Assembly (NCBI GenBank): GCA_044224925.1
Contig: JBGAJM010000003.1
Span: 124,001 to 188,000, forward strand
Length of the DNA: 64,000 nucleotides
Direction: 5' to 3'
Origin: Kapaibacterium sp044224925
GTDB lineage: Bacteria; Bacteroidota; Ignavibacteria; Kapaibacteriales; Kapaibacteriaceae
The notes under the pieces were generated by a model. It had not been told where the DNA came from. It saw only the letters and a list, made by a program, of their open reading frames with translations, and did no database searches. Both the position numbers and the translations under genes were made by a program. Below are positions 16,979 through 25,788 of this stretch, piece by piece (position 1 is the stretch's first letter; each line of letters starts with the position of its first letter).

Positions 16979-18951
16979 TGATGAAGGCCTTCGAGTTGTT
17001 CTGTAATGGTGGTCCATTCGGTCAACAACGTATCGAGCTTGTTCTTCGTTTCGGCATGGTCTGCAAGGATGGCATTCTGTTTCGGAACGTCCTTGTACAG
17101 ATCGCCATCGGCAAGCGCAAGGTCGAGTTCGGAGATCTTTTTCTCGTAGGTGTCAACAAGCCCTTCGATCTCCGACAAGCGCTTGGCAAGTTTCTTTGCT
17201 TCGTTCTTCGCATCACCCGCAAGCGGCTTCTTCTCACTTGTCACTTTACTCGTCACTTGTAACTCGTCACTCGTCACTTTACTCGTCACTTTACTTGTCA
17301 CTTGTAACTCGTCACTCGTCACTTTCACCTCCGCCCTTCTTCCCTCCCGCACCTCTCTGAGGTAATCGTCCACATCGCCAAGGAATTCTTGGAGCTTGCC
17401 GTGACGGAACTCGACCACCTTGGTGGTGAGCGAGTCGAGGAAGTCGCGGTCGTGACTGACCACGATCATCGACCCGTCGTAATCCATGAGCGATTGCTTG
17501 AGTACTTCCTTGGCGAGCATGTCCAAGTGGTTGGTGGGCTCGTCAAGGATGAGAAGGTTGTATGGTTGGAGAAGGAGGCGAGCAAGAGCAAGGCGAGATT
17601 TCTCACCACCGCTCAAGACAGCGACCTTCTTGTTCACATCGTCGCCACTGAAGAGAAAGGCACCAAGGAGCGAACGGAGGCGTGGACGCATTTCGGGCGG
17701 CGAAGCATTCTCCATCACTTGCAGCACGGTGTTGTGTCCGCCAAGGAGCTCGGCCTGATGCTGTGCGTAATATCCGATGGAAACGTTGTGACCGATGATG
17801 AGCTCGCCGGAGGTGAGGGTTTCGAGTCCACCGATGATCTTGCTCATCGTCGACTTGCCCTCGCCGTTCTTTCCGAGGAAGGCGATCTTCTCTCCGCGCT
17901 CGAGAACGAAGTTCACGTTCTTGAGGACCTTCTTTTCGCCGTAGTTCTTGACGACTCCCACACACTCCACCACCACACGTCCGCTGCGCGGAGCGTTCGG
18001 GAAGCGGAAGCGAAGTGATGCCGTGTCCTCGTCGTCGATCTCGACCTCTTCCAAACGTTGGAGCGATTTGATACGCGACTGAACACGTGTGGCAAGCGAG
18101 GCCTTGTAGCGGAATCGGTCCACGAATTTCTGGATCCGCTCGCGTTCGCGTTGCTGGTTGGCAGCTGCGGCACGTTGCAGTTCCATGCGCTCGGTGCGGA
18201 TCTCTTCGTAAAGGGAGTAGGGCGCCGGGATGTCGAAGATCTTGGTGCGCGTGATCTCGATGGTACGCTTCGTGATCGTGTCGAGGAAGGTTCGATCGTG
18301 CGAGACGAGAACAACAGCGCCATCATAGTTGCGCAGGAAGTCTTCGAGCCATTGCACGGAATCGATGTCCAAGTGATTGGTCGGCTCATCCAACAGCAAG
18401 CAGTCGGGCTGACGGAGCAGGAGCTTCGCCAGTTCTGCACGCATCTGCCATCCGCCGCTGAACTGAGCCAATGGTTTGTCGAACTCGGCCGGCATGAAGC
18501 CAAGACCGGTGAGGATCCGATCGATGTCGGCATGCATGGTCGATCCGCCTTTGCGCTCGAAGAGATCGTGCGCATCGTGTTGGTCTTGCAAGAGTCGCAT
18601 GTAGTCGTCGGACTCGTAGTCCGTGCGCGTCATGATCTCGTGATGCATGGCGTCCATGCGCGCTTGCAATGCCAGCACTTCGTCGAAGGCCTGCATGGCC
18701 GTTTCGCGAAGCGTGAACGACACGTCGAGCGTAAGGTCCTGCGAGAGGAAGCCAATGGTGGCGCCCGTCTGCTTGGCGATCTCGCCCGACGACGCCTTGC
18801 GCTCGCCGGCAATGATGTGCAAGAGCGTGCTCTTGCCGGCGCCGTTGCGGCCCACAAGACCGATGCGCTCACCGCGTTGCATCAGGAAGGACACGCCGCT
18901 GAAGAGCATGCGGTTCCCAAGGTCGACAGAAATGTTCGTGAGTGTTATCAC
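16975..18951 (-). CDS. ABC-F family ATPase with repeat-derived linker
   Basis: 658 aa, two ABC domains and no membrane segment, the ABC-F layout of ribosome-associated translation factors. First Walker A GRNGAGKST (about residues 34-42), signature FSGGWQMR, Walker B LLLDEPTNHLD; second Walker A GKNGEGKST, signature LSGGEKSR, Walker B LILDEPTNHLD. The inter-domain linker is coiled and basic. After the second domain, residues about 543-573 (repeats of KVTSDELQ/VTSK) are encoded by heptad locus F, followed by a C-terminal coiled coil. The start is GTG 18951, 12 nt after the coaBC stop, with no evident ribosome binding site. Confidence 0.94.
   Translation of the reverse strand: MITLTNISVDLGNRMLFSGVSFLMQRGERIGLVGRNGAGKSTLLHIIAGERKASSGEIAKQTGATIGFLSQDLTLDVSFTLRETAMQAFDEVLALQARMDAMHHEIMTRTDYESDDYMRLLQDQHDAHDLFERKGGSTMHADIDRILTGLGFMPAEFDKPLAQFSGGWQMRAELAKLLLRQPDCLLLDEPTNHLDIDSVQWLEDFLRNYDGAVVLVSHDRTFLDTITKRTIEITRTKIFDIPAPYSLYEEIRTERMELQRAAAANQQRERERIQKFVDRFRYKASLATRVQSRIKSLQRLEEVEIDDEDTASLRFRFPNAPRSGRVVVECVGVVKNYGEKKVLKNVNFVLERGEKIAFLGKNGEGKSTMSKIIGGLETLTSGELIIGHNVSIGYYAQHQAELLGGHNTVLQVMENASPPEMRPRLRSLLGAFLFSGDDVNKKVAVLSGGEKSRLALARLLLQPYNLLILDEPTNHLDMLAKEVLKQSLMDYDGSMIVVSHDRDFLDSLTTKVVEFRHGKLQEFLGDVDDYLREVREGRRAEVKVTSDELQVTSKVTSKVTSDELQVTSKVTSEKKPLAGDAKNEAKKLAKRLSEIEGLVDTYEKKISELDLALADGDLYKDVPKQNAILADHAETKNKLDTLLTEWTTITEQLEGLHQ
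17234..17325 (-). repeat. Heptanucleotide repeat array, locus F, inside a coding region
   Basis: About 92 bases of the heptad repeat read in frame in the ABC-F gene. A pure heptad array would contain TGA once per 21 nt in any frame; here the two units that would give GAG-TGA-CAA read GAG-TTA-CAA, and AAA-GTG variants shift the register, so the frame stays open. Confidence 0.93.
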
Positions 18952-18963
18952 TATGAAGGGCCG

Positions 18964-20214
18964 TTACAGATCGTAGGTAGGAAGAAGTCGTTCGATCGCA
19001 TCGAGGATCACATTCGCACATGCCGCCTTCGGCATTGGTGGGAAGGATTCCGGCGGTGCCGATCGGGTGATGATGGTGATCGTGTTGTCTGTTGTTCCGA
19101 AGCCGCTGCGCAGACCTCCCGCAAGATTCGCCACGATCATGTCGGCGTTCTTGCGTTCGAGCTTCGATGTTGCGTAGTCGACAAGGTTCGTGCTCTCAAG
19201 TGCAAAGCCCACCACCACCTGTTGCGCTTGCTTTTGTGCGCCAAGGGCTGCAAGGATGTCGGGTGTGCGTTGAAGCGTGATCGTTGTGTGTTCCGTTGGT
19301 GCGAGTGCGTCCTTCTTGATCTTTCCCGCAACGCGGTCCACCGGCATGAAGTCGGCCACGGCCGCTGCACAGATGGCCACGTCGTGGTCCGCATGTTCCA
19401 TCGTTCGCTCATACATCTCGCGTGCACTCGTCACATCGATGCGCTCGACGCCGAGAGGTGTGGGGAGACTGACGGGACCTGCGATCAGCGTCACAAGGGC
19501 TCCGCGATCTCGCGCCGCCTCGGCAAGGGCAAAGCCCATGGTGCCGGTGGAGTGATTGCCGATGTAGCGAACATCGTCGATGGCCTCGTGCGTTGGTCCT
19601 GCTGTGATCACCACACGCGCGCCGGCGAATCCGTTCGGATGCGTTGCAGTTGGGATCGTTCGTTCTGTGGTGTGCTCCGTGTGCACGCGCGAAACGGCGT
19701 CAACGATCGTAGCAAGCTCGGCAAGCCGCCCTGCCCCTTGCAACCCTGACGCCAACTCGCCTTCTTCGGGAGGGATGATGATGACACCATCGTGTTGGAT
19801 GCGTTGCACGTTGCGCTGCACGGCCGTGTGCTGCCACATGTCGGTGTCCATGGCCGGAGCGACCAAGAGCGGCGTGGTGGACGGTAGTGAGCAGGCCACG
19901 GTCATCACGGCCGAATCGCACAGTCCGTTGGCAAGACGGGCAAGGGTCGAGGCCGAACACGGGGCGATCAGCATCACATCGGCCCAGCGGGCCAGATGCA
20001 CATGCCACGAGCCGCGGTCTTGAATGGTCGGATCGAACGGGTCGACGATCACCGGCTGCATCGAGACGCTCTCGAGTGCCAGCGGTGCAACGAAGTGCGT
20101 TGCCGACGTCGACATCACGATGCGCACACTGTGGCCGGCACGACGGAGGTCGCGCACAAGCCACGGCGTCTTGTACGCCGAGATGCTACCGGTGATGGCC
20201 AGAAGAACGTTCAT
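18964..20214 (-). CDS. coaBC: Bifunctional CoaBC, coenzyme A biosynthesis
   Basis: 416 aa. The N-terminal flavoprotein CoaC domain (phosphopantothenoylcysteine decarboxylase; MNVLLAITGSISAYKTPWL, IAPCSASTLARLANGLCD, APAMDTDMW) is followed by the CoaB synthetase domain (VVITAGPTHEAIDDVRYIGNHSTGTMG, AAAVADFMP, KIKK). PAMD replaces the more common PAMN. The start ATG 20214 fixes the family N-terminus; it directly abuts the T-tract of an intrinsic terminator and has no ribosome binding site. The rpoZ-coaBC order is a common bacterial arrangement. Confidence 0.95.
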   Translation of the reverse strand: MNVLLAITGSISAYKTPWLVRDLRRAGHSVRIVMSTSATHFVAPLALESVSMQPVIVDPFDPTIQDRGSWHVHLARWADVMLIAPCSASTLARLANGLCDSAVMTVACSLPSTTPLLVAPAMDTDMWQHTAVQRNVQRIQHDGVIIIPPEEGELASGLQGAGRLAELATIVDAVSRVHTEHTTERTIPTATHPNGFAGARVVITAGPTHEAIDDVRYIGNHSTGTMGFALAEAARDRGALVTLIAGPVSLPTPLGVERIDVTSAREMYERTMEHADHDVAICAAAVADFMPVDRVAGKIKKDALAPTEHTTITLQRTPDILAALGAQKQAQQVVVGFALESTNLVDYATSKLERKNADMIVANLAGGLRSGFGTTDNTITIITRSAPPESFPPMPKAACANVILDAIERLLPTYDL

Positions 20215-20252
20215 AAAAAAGACGAGCCATCGCGGTATGACCGGATGGCTCG
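20215..20252 (-). terminator. Intrinsic terminator downstream of rpoZ
   Basis: On the minus strand a perfect 9-bp stem (CGAGCCATC at 20244-20252 pairing with GATGGCTCG at 20223-20231) is followed by TC and six T residues. The T-run ends immediately before the coaBC start codon. Confidence 0.85.
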
Positions 20253-20272
20253 AAGTGGTTGCGTTGGAAACG

Positions 20273-20584
20273 TTATTCCTGCGTTGGAACGGGCACTTCG
20301 CCCATCTTGACGTGGATCTTACCATCCATCTTCTCGCGCATGGCGAGGAAGGTGGGCTTCGGGATCGAATCGAACTCGCGGCTGATCGCGATCTGATCGT
20401 AGTTCGGAGTATCGGTCTCTTCCGTGTCGACGATCACATCTGCCATACGCTCCGTGAGCTGCGTCTTGATCTGATCGTTGATCTGTCGTGAGCGCATGCC
20501 CATGGCAACGATCGACTTGTAGATGCTTCCCTTGGAGGACTCATCTGCGCGGACTTCAACTGGATTGACGATGTAGGTGCTCAT
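20273..20584 (-). CDS. rpoZ: RNA polymerase omega subunit-like protein
   Basis: 103 aa. The helix GSIYKSIVAMGMRSRQINDQIK corresponds to the omega core that latches the beta-prime subunit, in the longer Bacteroidota/Chlorobi-style form with an acidic middle segment. Genomic position next to coaBC supports the call. GGAG lies just upstream of the ATG and a TATCTTTG promoter-like box 36 nt upstream. An intrinsic terminator follows. Confidence 0.85.
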   Translation of the reverse strand: MSTYIVNPVEVRADESSKGSIYKSIVAMGMRSRQINDQIKTQLTERMADVIVDTEETDTPNYDQIAISREFDSIPKPTFLAMREKMDGKIHVKMGEVPVPTQE

Positions 20585-20619
20585 AGAACTCCATTAGGAG
20601 GTAACCGACAAAAGGGCCA

Positions 20620-20627
20620 CAAAGATA
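20620..20627 (-). promoter_or_regulatory. Putative -7 promoter box TATCTTTG of rpoZ
   Basis: Minus-strand TATCTTTG matches TAnnTTTG; the leader to ATG 20584 would be about 30 nt and contains a GGAG ribosome binding site. Confidence 0.5.
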
Positions 20628-20660
20628 GGACGAATTGGGGATAAATACTAGCCGAGCATG

Positions 20661-21074
20661 TCAGGGAGCATCGAGGAAGCGTGCCCGTTCCTCGGGCGTG
20701 GGTACCCGGCAGGTGGACCGTTTCCCGAACCACCGGTACCGGTTTCGGGCGATGAGCCGGTAGACCGGGTCTCGCAGGAAGCGCGGGACGAGGCGGATCA
20801 CGCCCAACAGGGGCCAGGGGAAGGACAGGAAGGTCAGCAAGGCCAAAACGGCCTGACTCTCGGTCAGTATCTGACCATTGTGGAAGACCATGATGGAATC
20901 CGGCTCATCATGCACGCCATGGTCGGCAAGGAGCTTCTTCGCCACCGAGCTTTGCAGGGAGGCGAAGAGGATCGACGACGTTTTATCGGCGCGGATCAGA
21001 AGATCCACCGAGGCATTGCAGAGACTGCAGACCCCGTCGAAGATGACTATGGTGCGATGATCGATTGCGTCCAT
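20661..21074 (-). CDS. DCC-family (DUF393) thiol-disulfide oxidoreductase-like protein
   Basis: 137 aa. The N-terminal FDGVCSLCN (DxxCxxC) and the ASLQSSVAKKLL segment identify the DUF393/YuxK family, thioredoxin-like redox proteins of unsettled role. The middle AVLALLTFLSFPWPLLGVIRLVP is a family-typical hydrophobic helix. Its start overlaps the end of the upstream propeller gene by 28 nt. Confidence 0.88.
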   Translation of the reverse strand: MDAIDHRTIVIFDGVCSLCNASVDLLIRADKTSSILFASLQSSVAKKLLADHGVHDEPDSIMVFHNGQILTESQAVLALLTFLSFPWPLLGVIRLVPRFLRDPVYRLIARNRYRWFGKRSTCRVPTPEERARFLDAP

Positions 21075-23206
21075 GATCGGGTGCGACCAATGACGCGCAC
21101 ATACAGGGCTTGGTGTGGGAATGCGGCAAGGGAGACCGAGTGTTCTTCTGCCATGGCGCTGTGCAGGATGCGTCCGACCACGTCGACCACATCTACGCGC
21201 ACAGGCGTGGCATCGATGGACCGAACATGGAGGATGCCTTGGGCGATGGAGATCACGGCATCGGCTTCGATCGGTTCGCCCGCGATGGCCGTGGTGGTGG
21301 TGTCGACAACAAGTGTGTCGATCCCCGTGAATCCTCGCGTCGTTGTCACGCGACCATCGGATGCAACGACGACGATGGCGAATCCGTTGGGCGACACGCA
21401 GAGATCGGCAACATCGGTGTGCACGGTGTCGCCGCGACGGATGACAACGCCATCACGAAGACGTGTGGCAATGAGCTCGTGCGATTCGGGTGCGAGCATG
21501 TGCGACGTGACATACACGCCGGTCTTCTCGATGAAGTGCTTCGTGCGAAGAGCCTTTCCTGCATCGTCCACACCAAGGTCGACGGTGTCGATGGCCACCT
21601 TCGTGGCCATGTCGTACACAACGTGTTGCGTTGCCGTTGTGGCTACGAGCCATGATGTGCCGCGAACGGTAGCAATGGCGACCACGGAATCGGCAAGTGT
21701 GAATCCGCCCACATTCTGCAGCGATGCGCAATCGATGATGCTCACCGTGGACCTGCCCACCATGGTGGCCACCACAGAGCCACTGCATCGAATGACAGCG
21801 CGCGCCTGCACGGAAAGGTCCGACTGAGCACTCGTTGCAACATTCACCACGCGCAGCATTCCATTGAGAACATCAACGATGTAGGTGGCATTCGTTGTGA
21901 ACGTCATGCGGTCCGTCACGAAGAGCGGCGAGACTGGTGTGGTAACAGGAACCGAGAATGTAATGGTGGCCTGCGACGGGGAGGGGGCAAGGAGCGTTGT
22001 CATGGGGATCGGATCGATGCCTCCCGTGTCGGCATCGAAATGCACGTACATGCCGTACTGGGCCGTGGGCGACGTTGCGCCACCCAACATCTGCGTCGAC
22101 AGAGGCCAGCGGTTCAAGACCACGCGACCGTCAACAACGCGACGTAACGAAACGAGTCCGGTGGATGCGAGCACGGTGTAGGTGCCATCATCCGTGATCG
22201 ATGCATCGAACGACGTGCCAACGGTTCCAATGGGATGGGCAAGGATGGTCCCGTTGTCGGCACTGAAGATCGTCATCCATCCACCCTTGCATGCCATGCC
22301 ATTCGAACACGGCAGCTTGGCCACACCGCTCACGATGCTCTCGTTCGTGGACCATGCAATGTGGGTGAGCAGATCGGACGATGGTGCATTGTCGTCGTTA
22401 TCGAAGGAGTACTTCGTCTTGGTGGAGCGATTCCACAATATCCCGCGAGCGTTCACCACACGACCTCCTGTGGGCGAGATCAAGATCTTCTCACCGAAGT
22501 AGTTCGGAACGGCAATACTGTCGATCACGCGCAGAGAGTCGGCCGCGAGAACGTACATACGCTCATCCGTGGCCACGGCCATCAACGTGCCGCTCGGCGT
22601 TGCATCGAAGGCCTTGATGGTCTTTGGCATCACGAAGGTGTCGAGAACAACTCCATCGTCATAGCGAACACGGAACACGCTATCGGCAACAACGCGCAGG
22701 CAACTTGCCAGCGCCGGTTGCGGAAGGCCGCCCACGGACGATGTTGTGCGAACGCCGGTGCGAAGGTCGATGAAGACGGTGGAAAGGATCTGGTCCTGAT
22801 AGATCATCGTGTCGGTGATCACCGTCGTCATCCCAAGGTCCTGCAACGATCCCTGTTCGAGATCGAGCGTCCACGCCACGGCACTCAGGTCAGCTTGTAC
22901 GCAGGTCACACGCTGGGCCGTGACCACATAGAGCAGTGCGCTATCGGTGCGTGCATACAAGAGCGGCATGAAGTAACTTCCGATCGGCGAAGGGTCGATC
23001 GAGAGTGCCTTCGTTGCAATGGGAACCCCGGTTCGTTCATGCCACGAATGCAGGACGCCGTCGTTGCCGATGGTGACGAACGTCGGCGTGCCTGGCACCG
23101 ACGTGATGTCCGTGATGCCATTCGCATGCGAGCCGAGTTGCCATTGTTGAGCTTGCGTTGTGACGACGAAGAAGGCGAGGAAGAGCGAGAGGTACAGTGT
23201 GTGCAT
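21047..23206 (-). CDS. Secreted beta-propeller-like protein with T9SS sorting domain
   Basis: 719 aa. A signal peptide (to about residue 19, TTQAQ) precedes a long beta-strand-rich region of WD40/PQQ-like irregular repeats (for example PTFVTIGNDGVLHSWHERTG and GTLMAVATDERMYVLAADSLRV). The last 70 residues (VDVVDVVGRILHS to YVRVIGRTRSW) resemble a T9SS type-A sorting domain, so it is probably delivered to the cell surface. TACATTTC 4-5 nt before the ATG is a variant of the window's promoter box. Function unknown. Confidence 0.82.
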   Translation of the reverse strand: MHTLYLSLFLAFFVVTTQAQQWQLGSHANGITDITSVPGTPTFVTIGNDGVLHSWHERTGVPIATKALSIDPSPIGSYFMPLLYARTDSALLYVVTAQRVTCVQADLSAVAWTLDLEQGSLQDLGMTTVITDTMIYQDQILSTVFIDLRTGVRTTSSVGGLPQPALASCLRVVADSVFRVRYDDGVVLDTFVMPKTIKAFDATPSGTLMAVATDERMYVLAADSLRVIDSIAVPNYFGEKILISPTGGRVVNARGILWNRSTKTKYSFDNDDNAPSSDLLTHIAWSTNESIVSGVAKLPCSNGMACKGGWMTIFSADNGTILAHPIGTVGTSFDASITDDGTYTVLASTGLVSLRRVVDGRVVLNRWPLSTQMLGGATSPTAQYGMYVHFDADTGGIDPIPMTTLLAPSPSQATITFSVPVTTPVSPLFVTDRMTFTTNATYIVDVLNGMLRVVNVATSAQSDLSVQARAVIRCSGSVVATMVGRSTVSIIDCASLQNVGGFTLADSVVAIATVRGTSWLVATTATQHVVYDMATKVAIDTVDLGVDDAGKALRTKHFIEKTGVYVTSHMLAPESHELIATRLRDGVVIRRGDTVHTDVADLCVSPNGFAIVVVASDGRVTTTRGFTGIDTLVVDTTTTAIAGEPIEADAVISIAQGILHVRSIDATPVRVDVVDVVGRILHSAMAEEHSVSLAAFPHQALYVRVIGRTRSWTQSIIAP

Positions 23207-23276
23207 GACCGAAATGTAACAAAGTTGGAGGGAGAATTGTTATGAAGGTGTATCACGACCCAATCTGGAGGATCCA

Positions 23277-23990
23277 ATGACCCCACTTGATCTTGAGCTC
23301 TTCACCAAGGCTGGCACTGACGTAGAAGCGGGTCAGTATCGCATCCTTGCCGCCCTCCACACCACCACCCAGAACCTTCGGCACAGCAAGCTGTATCCGG
23401 ATCTTGCCAATGTGGTGGAGCTGACGAACATGCTCGAGACCATCGTGCGATTGGGCGAGCAGTTCCGTACCCATGCACCACGAACGCTCAAGGGTGTGGA
23501 CCTTGAGAAGAACGCCTTGATCTTCGATACGGTGGCCGCCGACTCGGAGTCTGTCGAAAAGATGTTCGCCCTGATCACCTGGGCGCTTCCGCGTTTGAAG
23601 GCGCTGAAGGAGGAAGGGGCGGCCATGTATGAGTTTGTGAACGAGCACATGAAGATCGGTGAAGTGGGGATCGTGCCGCTGTATCGCGACGAAGGATATG
23701 TGCTCATACCCGAACATCGTGTGCAGTTGTTCCATGTGTTGCGGTATGAACTGTCGCTGTTCACCGCAGAGGATGAACAGTATCGTGCCATGCGCACGGT
23801 GGAGATCGACACGCTCAACGAGGATACGGTACTGCGTGCTCCGGAGGATGTGAAGCTGGAGCTTGTGGCCGTGAACAAGGAGCTGCCGAATCCGGCAACG
23901 TTCATCTGCGATACAGACCTGGACTTTTCGTTCGAGGCCACCATCCTGCCGGTGGCGAAGCGCAAACTGATGCGCTATCTCGTCTCATGA
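23277..23990 (+). CDS. Conserved hypothetical protein
   Basis: 237 aa, cytoplasmic, mixed helix/strand. GGAGG sits 7 nt before ATG 23277. The central EHMKIGEVGIVPLYRDEGYVLIPE and the terminal CDTDLDFSFEATILPVAKRKLMRYL look conserved but I cannot name the family. It stands alone on the plus strand and its end overlaps the convergent methyltransferase gene by 6 nt. Confidence 0.8.
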   Translation: MTPLDLELFTKAGTDVEAGQYRILAALHTTTQNLRHSKLYPDLANVVELTNMLETIVRLGEQFRTHAPRTLKGVDLEKNALIFDTVAADSESVEKMFALITWALPRLKALKEEGAAMYEFVNEHMKIGEVGIVPLYRDEGYVLIPEHRVQLFHVLRYELSLFTAEDEQYRAMRTVEIDTLNEDTVLRAPEDVKLELVAVNKELPNPATFICDTDLDFSFEATILPVAKRKLMRYLVS

Positions 23991-24974
23991 TCGTTGCATG
24001 AGCGCAACGTAGAATCCGTCGCAATCCACTTCATGCGGCAATGTCTGCCACTCTTCCAGAAGGGTGAAGGCGTTGCCGCTTTCGCGTAGGAACCGCTGTA
24101 CCTGCAGACGTCCCTCGTCGGGCAACACGCTGCAGTTCGCATAGCAGACCAAACCACCGGGCTTTGCACTGCGTGCATGACGTCGAAGAATGTCGGCCTG
24201 GATCTCTTGCAGTTCCAGCAGCGACGCTTCGCTCATGTGGATCATGATGTCGGGGTTACGTCGGAGCACACCCGTTCCGGTGCATGGCACGTCGAGCAAC
24301 ACGCGATCCGCCGAATCGGCCAATCGTTTGATGATCTTGGTGGAGATGATCGGTCGTGCATCGATGATCGACACACCGGCATGCGCGGCGCGTTTCCGCA
24401 ATGTATTGAGCTTGTCTTCGGCCACATCGAGGGCGATGATGCGACCGGTGTTCTTCATGAGAGCAGCGATATGCAACGACTTGCCACCCGCGCCGGCACA
24501 GGCATCCACGACGCGCATGCCGGGCTGCGGGCGGAGCGTGATCGACACGCGTTGCGAGGCAAGGTCCTGTTGCTCGAACCAACCATCGAGATATGCTTGC
24601 GTGCGAAAGAGACCGTAGGGTTCGGGGATCTCGAGCGCCTCGAATCCGAAATCGGTACGAAGGATGGAGCCGGGAAGTGCACGTTGCACATCGGCCGCCG
24701 ATGCACGCAATGTGTTCGGTCGGATGAAGACCGGTGCGTCCTGCATGCTTGCAGCAATGATGGCCTCGGCAACGGACGGACCGTAGGCATCCTCGATACG
24801 TGTGCGCAAGAACGTTGGCATGCCAAGTGCGCGCACGCGACGATAGAGCTCATGTCGGATGGCCGTTGCCTCTTCCTGATCCGGTTTGATCTGAGCGAAG
24901 AGTGCTGCGAGGACCGACGAGAGATGTTTCCCGCGTTCAACAACAGCATCGAAGGCAAGGTCGAGCATCTGCAT
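23985..24974 (-). CDS. RsmB/NSUN-family RNA m5C methyltransferase
   Basis: 329 aa. SAM-binding motif DACAGAGGKSLHIAALM, motif IV DVPCTGTGVLRRNPD with the release cysteine, and motif VI YANCSVLPDE with the catalytic cysteine are all present. It lacks the N-terminal NusB-like domain of full RsmB (about 430 aa), having only a short helical lead, so the exact target (16S rRNA or other) is open. ATG 24974 shares a TGATG junction with the Rieske gene. Confidence 0.9.
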   Translation of the reverse strand: MQMLDLAFDAVVERGKHLSSVLAALFAQIKPDQEEATAIRHELYRRVRALGMPTFLRTRIEDAYGPSVAEAIIAASMQDAPVFIRPNTLRASAADVQRALPGSILRTDFGFEALEIPEPYGLFRTQAYLDGWFEQQDLASQRVSITLRPQPGMRVVDACAGAGGKSLHIAALMKNTGRIIALDVAEDKLNTLRKRAAHAGVSIIDARPIISTKIIKRLADSADRVLLDVPCTGTGVLRRNPDIMIHMSEASLLELQEIQADILRRHARSAKPGGLVCYANCSVLPDEGRLQVQRFLRESGNAFTLLEEWQTLPHEVDCDGFYVALMQRS

Positions 24975-25465
24975 CAGGGTGTGATCGACAGGATGTTCTT
25001 CGCTGCGTCGAAGGAAGAGACAAAGGTGGGAAGGTTGCGAGCAGAACCAGATGTCGGCTGCTTCTGTACGGTTCCATCGGTCTTCGAGAACTCGGCGTTA
25101 TGGAACGGACACTCGAGGCGCGCTATCGAAGCATCCGGAGGATTGATCGGATTGCCGCTATGTGTGCAAATGCCTGTGAAGACGTTGAACGACGTTGTGG
25201 TGACGCGAGAGATGAAGACCGGGTCTCCGCTGTTCAACCCTGAAATGCTCGTCAGGATGATGCTCGGTGCCGTGGCCAACTCCGGGATCGTGGTGATGTC
25301 CACGGTCACGAAGACGCCCGGATTCGTCGGTGATCCTTCCTGCTTCTCGCAGGCAACGATCAGCGATGAGATCGTGATGAAGGGGATGGCCGCTCCAACC
25401 GCAGCAGATCTGCAGAGAAAGTCCCGACGGGATGCCGAGCAGTCGTGATGATGTTCATTCTTCAT
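24974..25465 (-). CDS. Rieske [2Fe-2S] protein with Tat signal
   Basis: 163 aa. SRRDFLCRSAAVGAA near the N-terminus is a twin-arginine signal, followed by a cysteine in IVACEKQ that could be a lipobox. The cluster ligands are CTH (in GICTHSGNP) and CPFH (in LECPFHNAEF), the CxH...CxxH Rieske pattern. Predicted periplasmic or membrane-attached electron carrier. The gene sits 3 nt after a small membrane-protein gene and near a haem-porin gene, suggesting a shared redox role. Confidence 0.92.
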   Translation of the reverse strand: MKNEHHHDCSASRRDFLCRSAAVGAAIPFITISSLIVACEKQEGSPTNPGVFVTVDITTIPELATAPSIILTSISGLNSGDPVFISRVTTTSFNVFTGICTHSGNPINPPDASIARLECPFHNAEFSKTDGTVQKQPTSGSARNLPTFVSSFDAAKNILSITP

Positions 25466-25468
25466 GTT

Positions 25469-25780
25469 CTAGACAGATTGGTTTCGTTGACGTTTGCGGA
25501 TGATCAATGCAAGCAGGATGAAGGCGCCGCTTGCGCCCACGACAAAGATGTAGGAGCGTGGAATGTCGACCAGGTCCGTGCCCTGCGGAAGCAAGCCGAA
25601 CTTGGGTTCAACCGATCTCCACGTGATCTCTTCCTTGGTGGTGCCGAAGAGCGGATCGGTGACGGTGGTGCGCACTTCTTCACGATCGTGCGGGAAGAGA
25701 ATGGCGCCGTCCTTGATCCAGAGAATGCCACCGGCAAGAATGGACACGCACGACAAAGCAATGATGAGTTTCCAGAGCAT
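25469..25780 (-). CDS. Small membrane protein, two transmembrane segments
   Basis: 103 aa. Hydrophobic segments at about residues 4-22 and 77-95 enclose a polar loop (FPHDREEVRTTVTDPLFG) that would face the periplasm. GAGG precedes the ATG. No family is recognised. Its tight placement between the Rieske gene and the haem-porin gene suggests a membrane anchor or subunit of that set. Confidence 0.75.
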   Translation of the reverse strand: MLWKLIIALSCVSILAGGILWIKDGAILFPHDREEVRTTVTDPLFGTTKEEITWRSVEPKFGLLPQGTDLVDIPRSYIFVVGASGAFILLALIIRKRQRNQSV

Positions 25781-25788
25781 GGTCTACC

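Noticed and set aside
18058..19749. 563-codon open frame on the plus strand
   Set aside because: It runs antisense across ABC-F and coaBC, both with full conserved motifs on the other strand; its own protein looks like low-complexity shadow sequence.
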